Source: Didymodactylos carnosus
Lineage: Eukaryota; Rotifera; Eurotatoria; Philodinida; Philodinidae
DNA: 33,833 bases
Assembly: GCA_905250885.1 (NCBI GenBank)
Contig: CAJNOQ010001270.1
Location: forward strand, 1-33,833
Direction: 5' to 3'
Of this stretch, positions 33,030-33,833 are shown one piece after another (the first letter of the stretch is position 1; each line of letters opens with the position of its first letter). The translations under genes were made by a program, and so were the position numbers. The notes beneath the pieces were generated by a model, which worked only from the letters and a program-made list of their open reading frames with translations, had not been told where the DNA came from and searched no databases.

Positions 33030-33270
33030 CAATGCATGTGTCTAGATCACGCAATTCACTAAAACATTTTGGTGAGTTTACTATATATTGAAGTAACTGC
33101 AGCGAGTTTAAAGTTTGTGTTCCCATTATACTACAATTCAAGCTGAATTTGCTTAACTTCAAACAATAAAAACTTGTGAGCGTACACTGAGAGAGTTGTT
33201 GATCGTCTTGTGCCTATCAACAAAGAAACAGCTTGTACTAGTTGATCTGTCACAGTTGAGCAATTTGAAT

Positions 33271-33381
33271 GATTCAGTCCCGATTCGTCAACACACACTC
33301 TCACACCGCCCCTCCCGCCTTTGAATTCTTTGATGTATATTCTCTGAAGTGTCCGATTTGGCGACGAATCGGGACGATACC
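33271..33381. mobile_element. hAT-like miniature element, 111 bp
   Basis: ATTTGAAT flanks both sides exactly (33263-33270 and 33382-33389). The ends share the perfect inverted core GTCCCGATTCGTC / GACGAATCGGGAC inside slightly diverged outer bases. The 8-base duplication indicates a hAT-type insertion. The 135-codon minus-strand frame across it (33131-33538) is not a gene. Confidence 0.7.
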
Positions 33382-33541
33382 ATTTGAATAACTTTGCATG
33401 CAGACAGAATCGTAATACTAATGAGAGAACCCAATGGATTATTATTTTAAATGATCCTATTGCCATTATTACATAAAAAAACTGACGATATAACTTATGT
33501 TTTCTGGTAAGAATGTGTTTCAAGTTGTTGAGTCGCAATTC

Positions 33542-33668
33542 TTAGACCACTTCTGATGAGATAGAATTCCAGTGAAGTTTCTCATACTCTGCGCGAGCGT
33601 TATTCTCTTGCAGTTCCATCATATATTTATCCTTTTTCCTAACGCCAGTGTGCTTCCTCTTGTTTAGA
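33542..33668 (-). other. Possible terminal exon at the right edge
   Basis: On the minus strand one frame is open for about 40 codons to a stop at 33542-33544. It reads RKHTGVRKKDKYMMELQENN and then a charged, helix-prone A-R-A-E-Y-E-K-L-H-W stretch. Composition is richer in GC and charged residues than nearby random frames. A possible acceptor (AACAAG) is weak, and an in-frame stop lies a little upstream. It may be the last exon of a gene beyond the window or a transposon relic. Confidence 0.3.
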
Positions 33669-33833
33669 AAGAATCATCTCACTCCTAGTGCATCACACAG
33701 TGGGCATCCAGGCGGACATTAGGCAAAAAATCGAAATAACTCTTTTCTCAAATATAAATAGTGTAAAATGTAGCTGTTCAAATTCTCTATCGAATGGTGT
33801 ATAAATGTCTATTTTGAAAATGGATCCTTCGAG

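Larger units (their letters stand above)
27611..33833. other. Gene-poor right end, 6.2 kb
   Basis: No confident gene was found. It is strongly AT-rich for most of its length. Items listed separately are a partial repeat at 28573-28675, a microsatellite at 29966-30003, a coding-like patch at 30853-31045, promoter-like sequence at 31849-31960, a perfect hairpin at 32615-32723, two hAT-like elements and a possible exon at 33542-33668. The transgelin promoter should lie just right of 27610. It could in part be a long intron of a gene outside the window. Confidence 0.5.

Noticed and set aside
33131..33538. 135-codon minus-strand open frame
   Set aside because: Its middle is the 111-base hAT-like element with its target duplication; the flanks are low-complexity.
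1..33833. CRISPR arrays, tRNA or rRNA genes, telomeric repeats
   Set aside because: No regularly spaced repeats, cloverleaf with anticodon, rRNA-like GC-rich conserved stretch or tandem telomere-type hexamers were recognised.

Overview
This is AT-rich nuclear DNA from a small-genome invertebrate animal. The support is GT-AG introns in every gene, most of them only about 50-80 bases, plus metazoan families: beta-catenin, an astacin protease, transgelin/Mp20 and a WDR49/WDY-type WD protein. Compact introns, tandem paralogs and many small DNA transposons would fit a rotifer, perhaps a bdelloid. That placement is inference; nothing in the window proves the species. No bacterial operon, rRNA, tRNA or CRISPR array was recognised.

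Layout. Positions 1-1292 (+) hold the 3' end of a WD-repeat gene. Positions 1924-3145 (+) hold a complete short secreted astacin metalloprotease. Positions 5069-18214 (-) hold the centrepiece, a tandemly duplicated pair of genes. In transcription order these are beta-catenin B (13456-18214, 750 aa), cyclophilin 2 (11805-12601), beta-catenin A (6338-9295, 623 aa) and cyclophilin 1 (5069-5834). About 18.5-23.8 kb is crowded with non-autonomous DNA transposons: hAT-like elements with 8-base target duplications, fold-back elements and a TA-flanked element. An unrecognised two-exon gene lies at 22541-23544 (-) and a transgelin/Mp20-type calponin-family gene at 26200-27610 (-). The last 6.2 kb is gene-poor, with a perfect 45-base-pair hairpin, two small hAT-like elements and two weak coding-like patches.

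Main point. The two adjacent beta-catenins have divided the modules of the ancestral protein. Copy A keeps the GSK3/beta-TrCP phosphodegron core (DSGIHSG) but has lost the alpha-catenin-binding segment, the end of the last armadillo repeat and the whole C-terminal tail. Copy B keeps the alpha-catenin-binding segment ([12 protein letters not shown]) and a tail ending in DTDL, but its degron has decayed (DSDMHSSS). This looks like a signalling/adhesion split, as known in nematodes and planarians, here caught in a head-to-tail gene array. The paired cyclophilins show a sharply bounded near-identical core, suggesting gene conversion.

Exon boundaries below were read by eye from splice signals, reading frame and family alignment from memory. 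No database search was possible.
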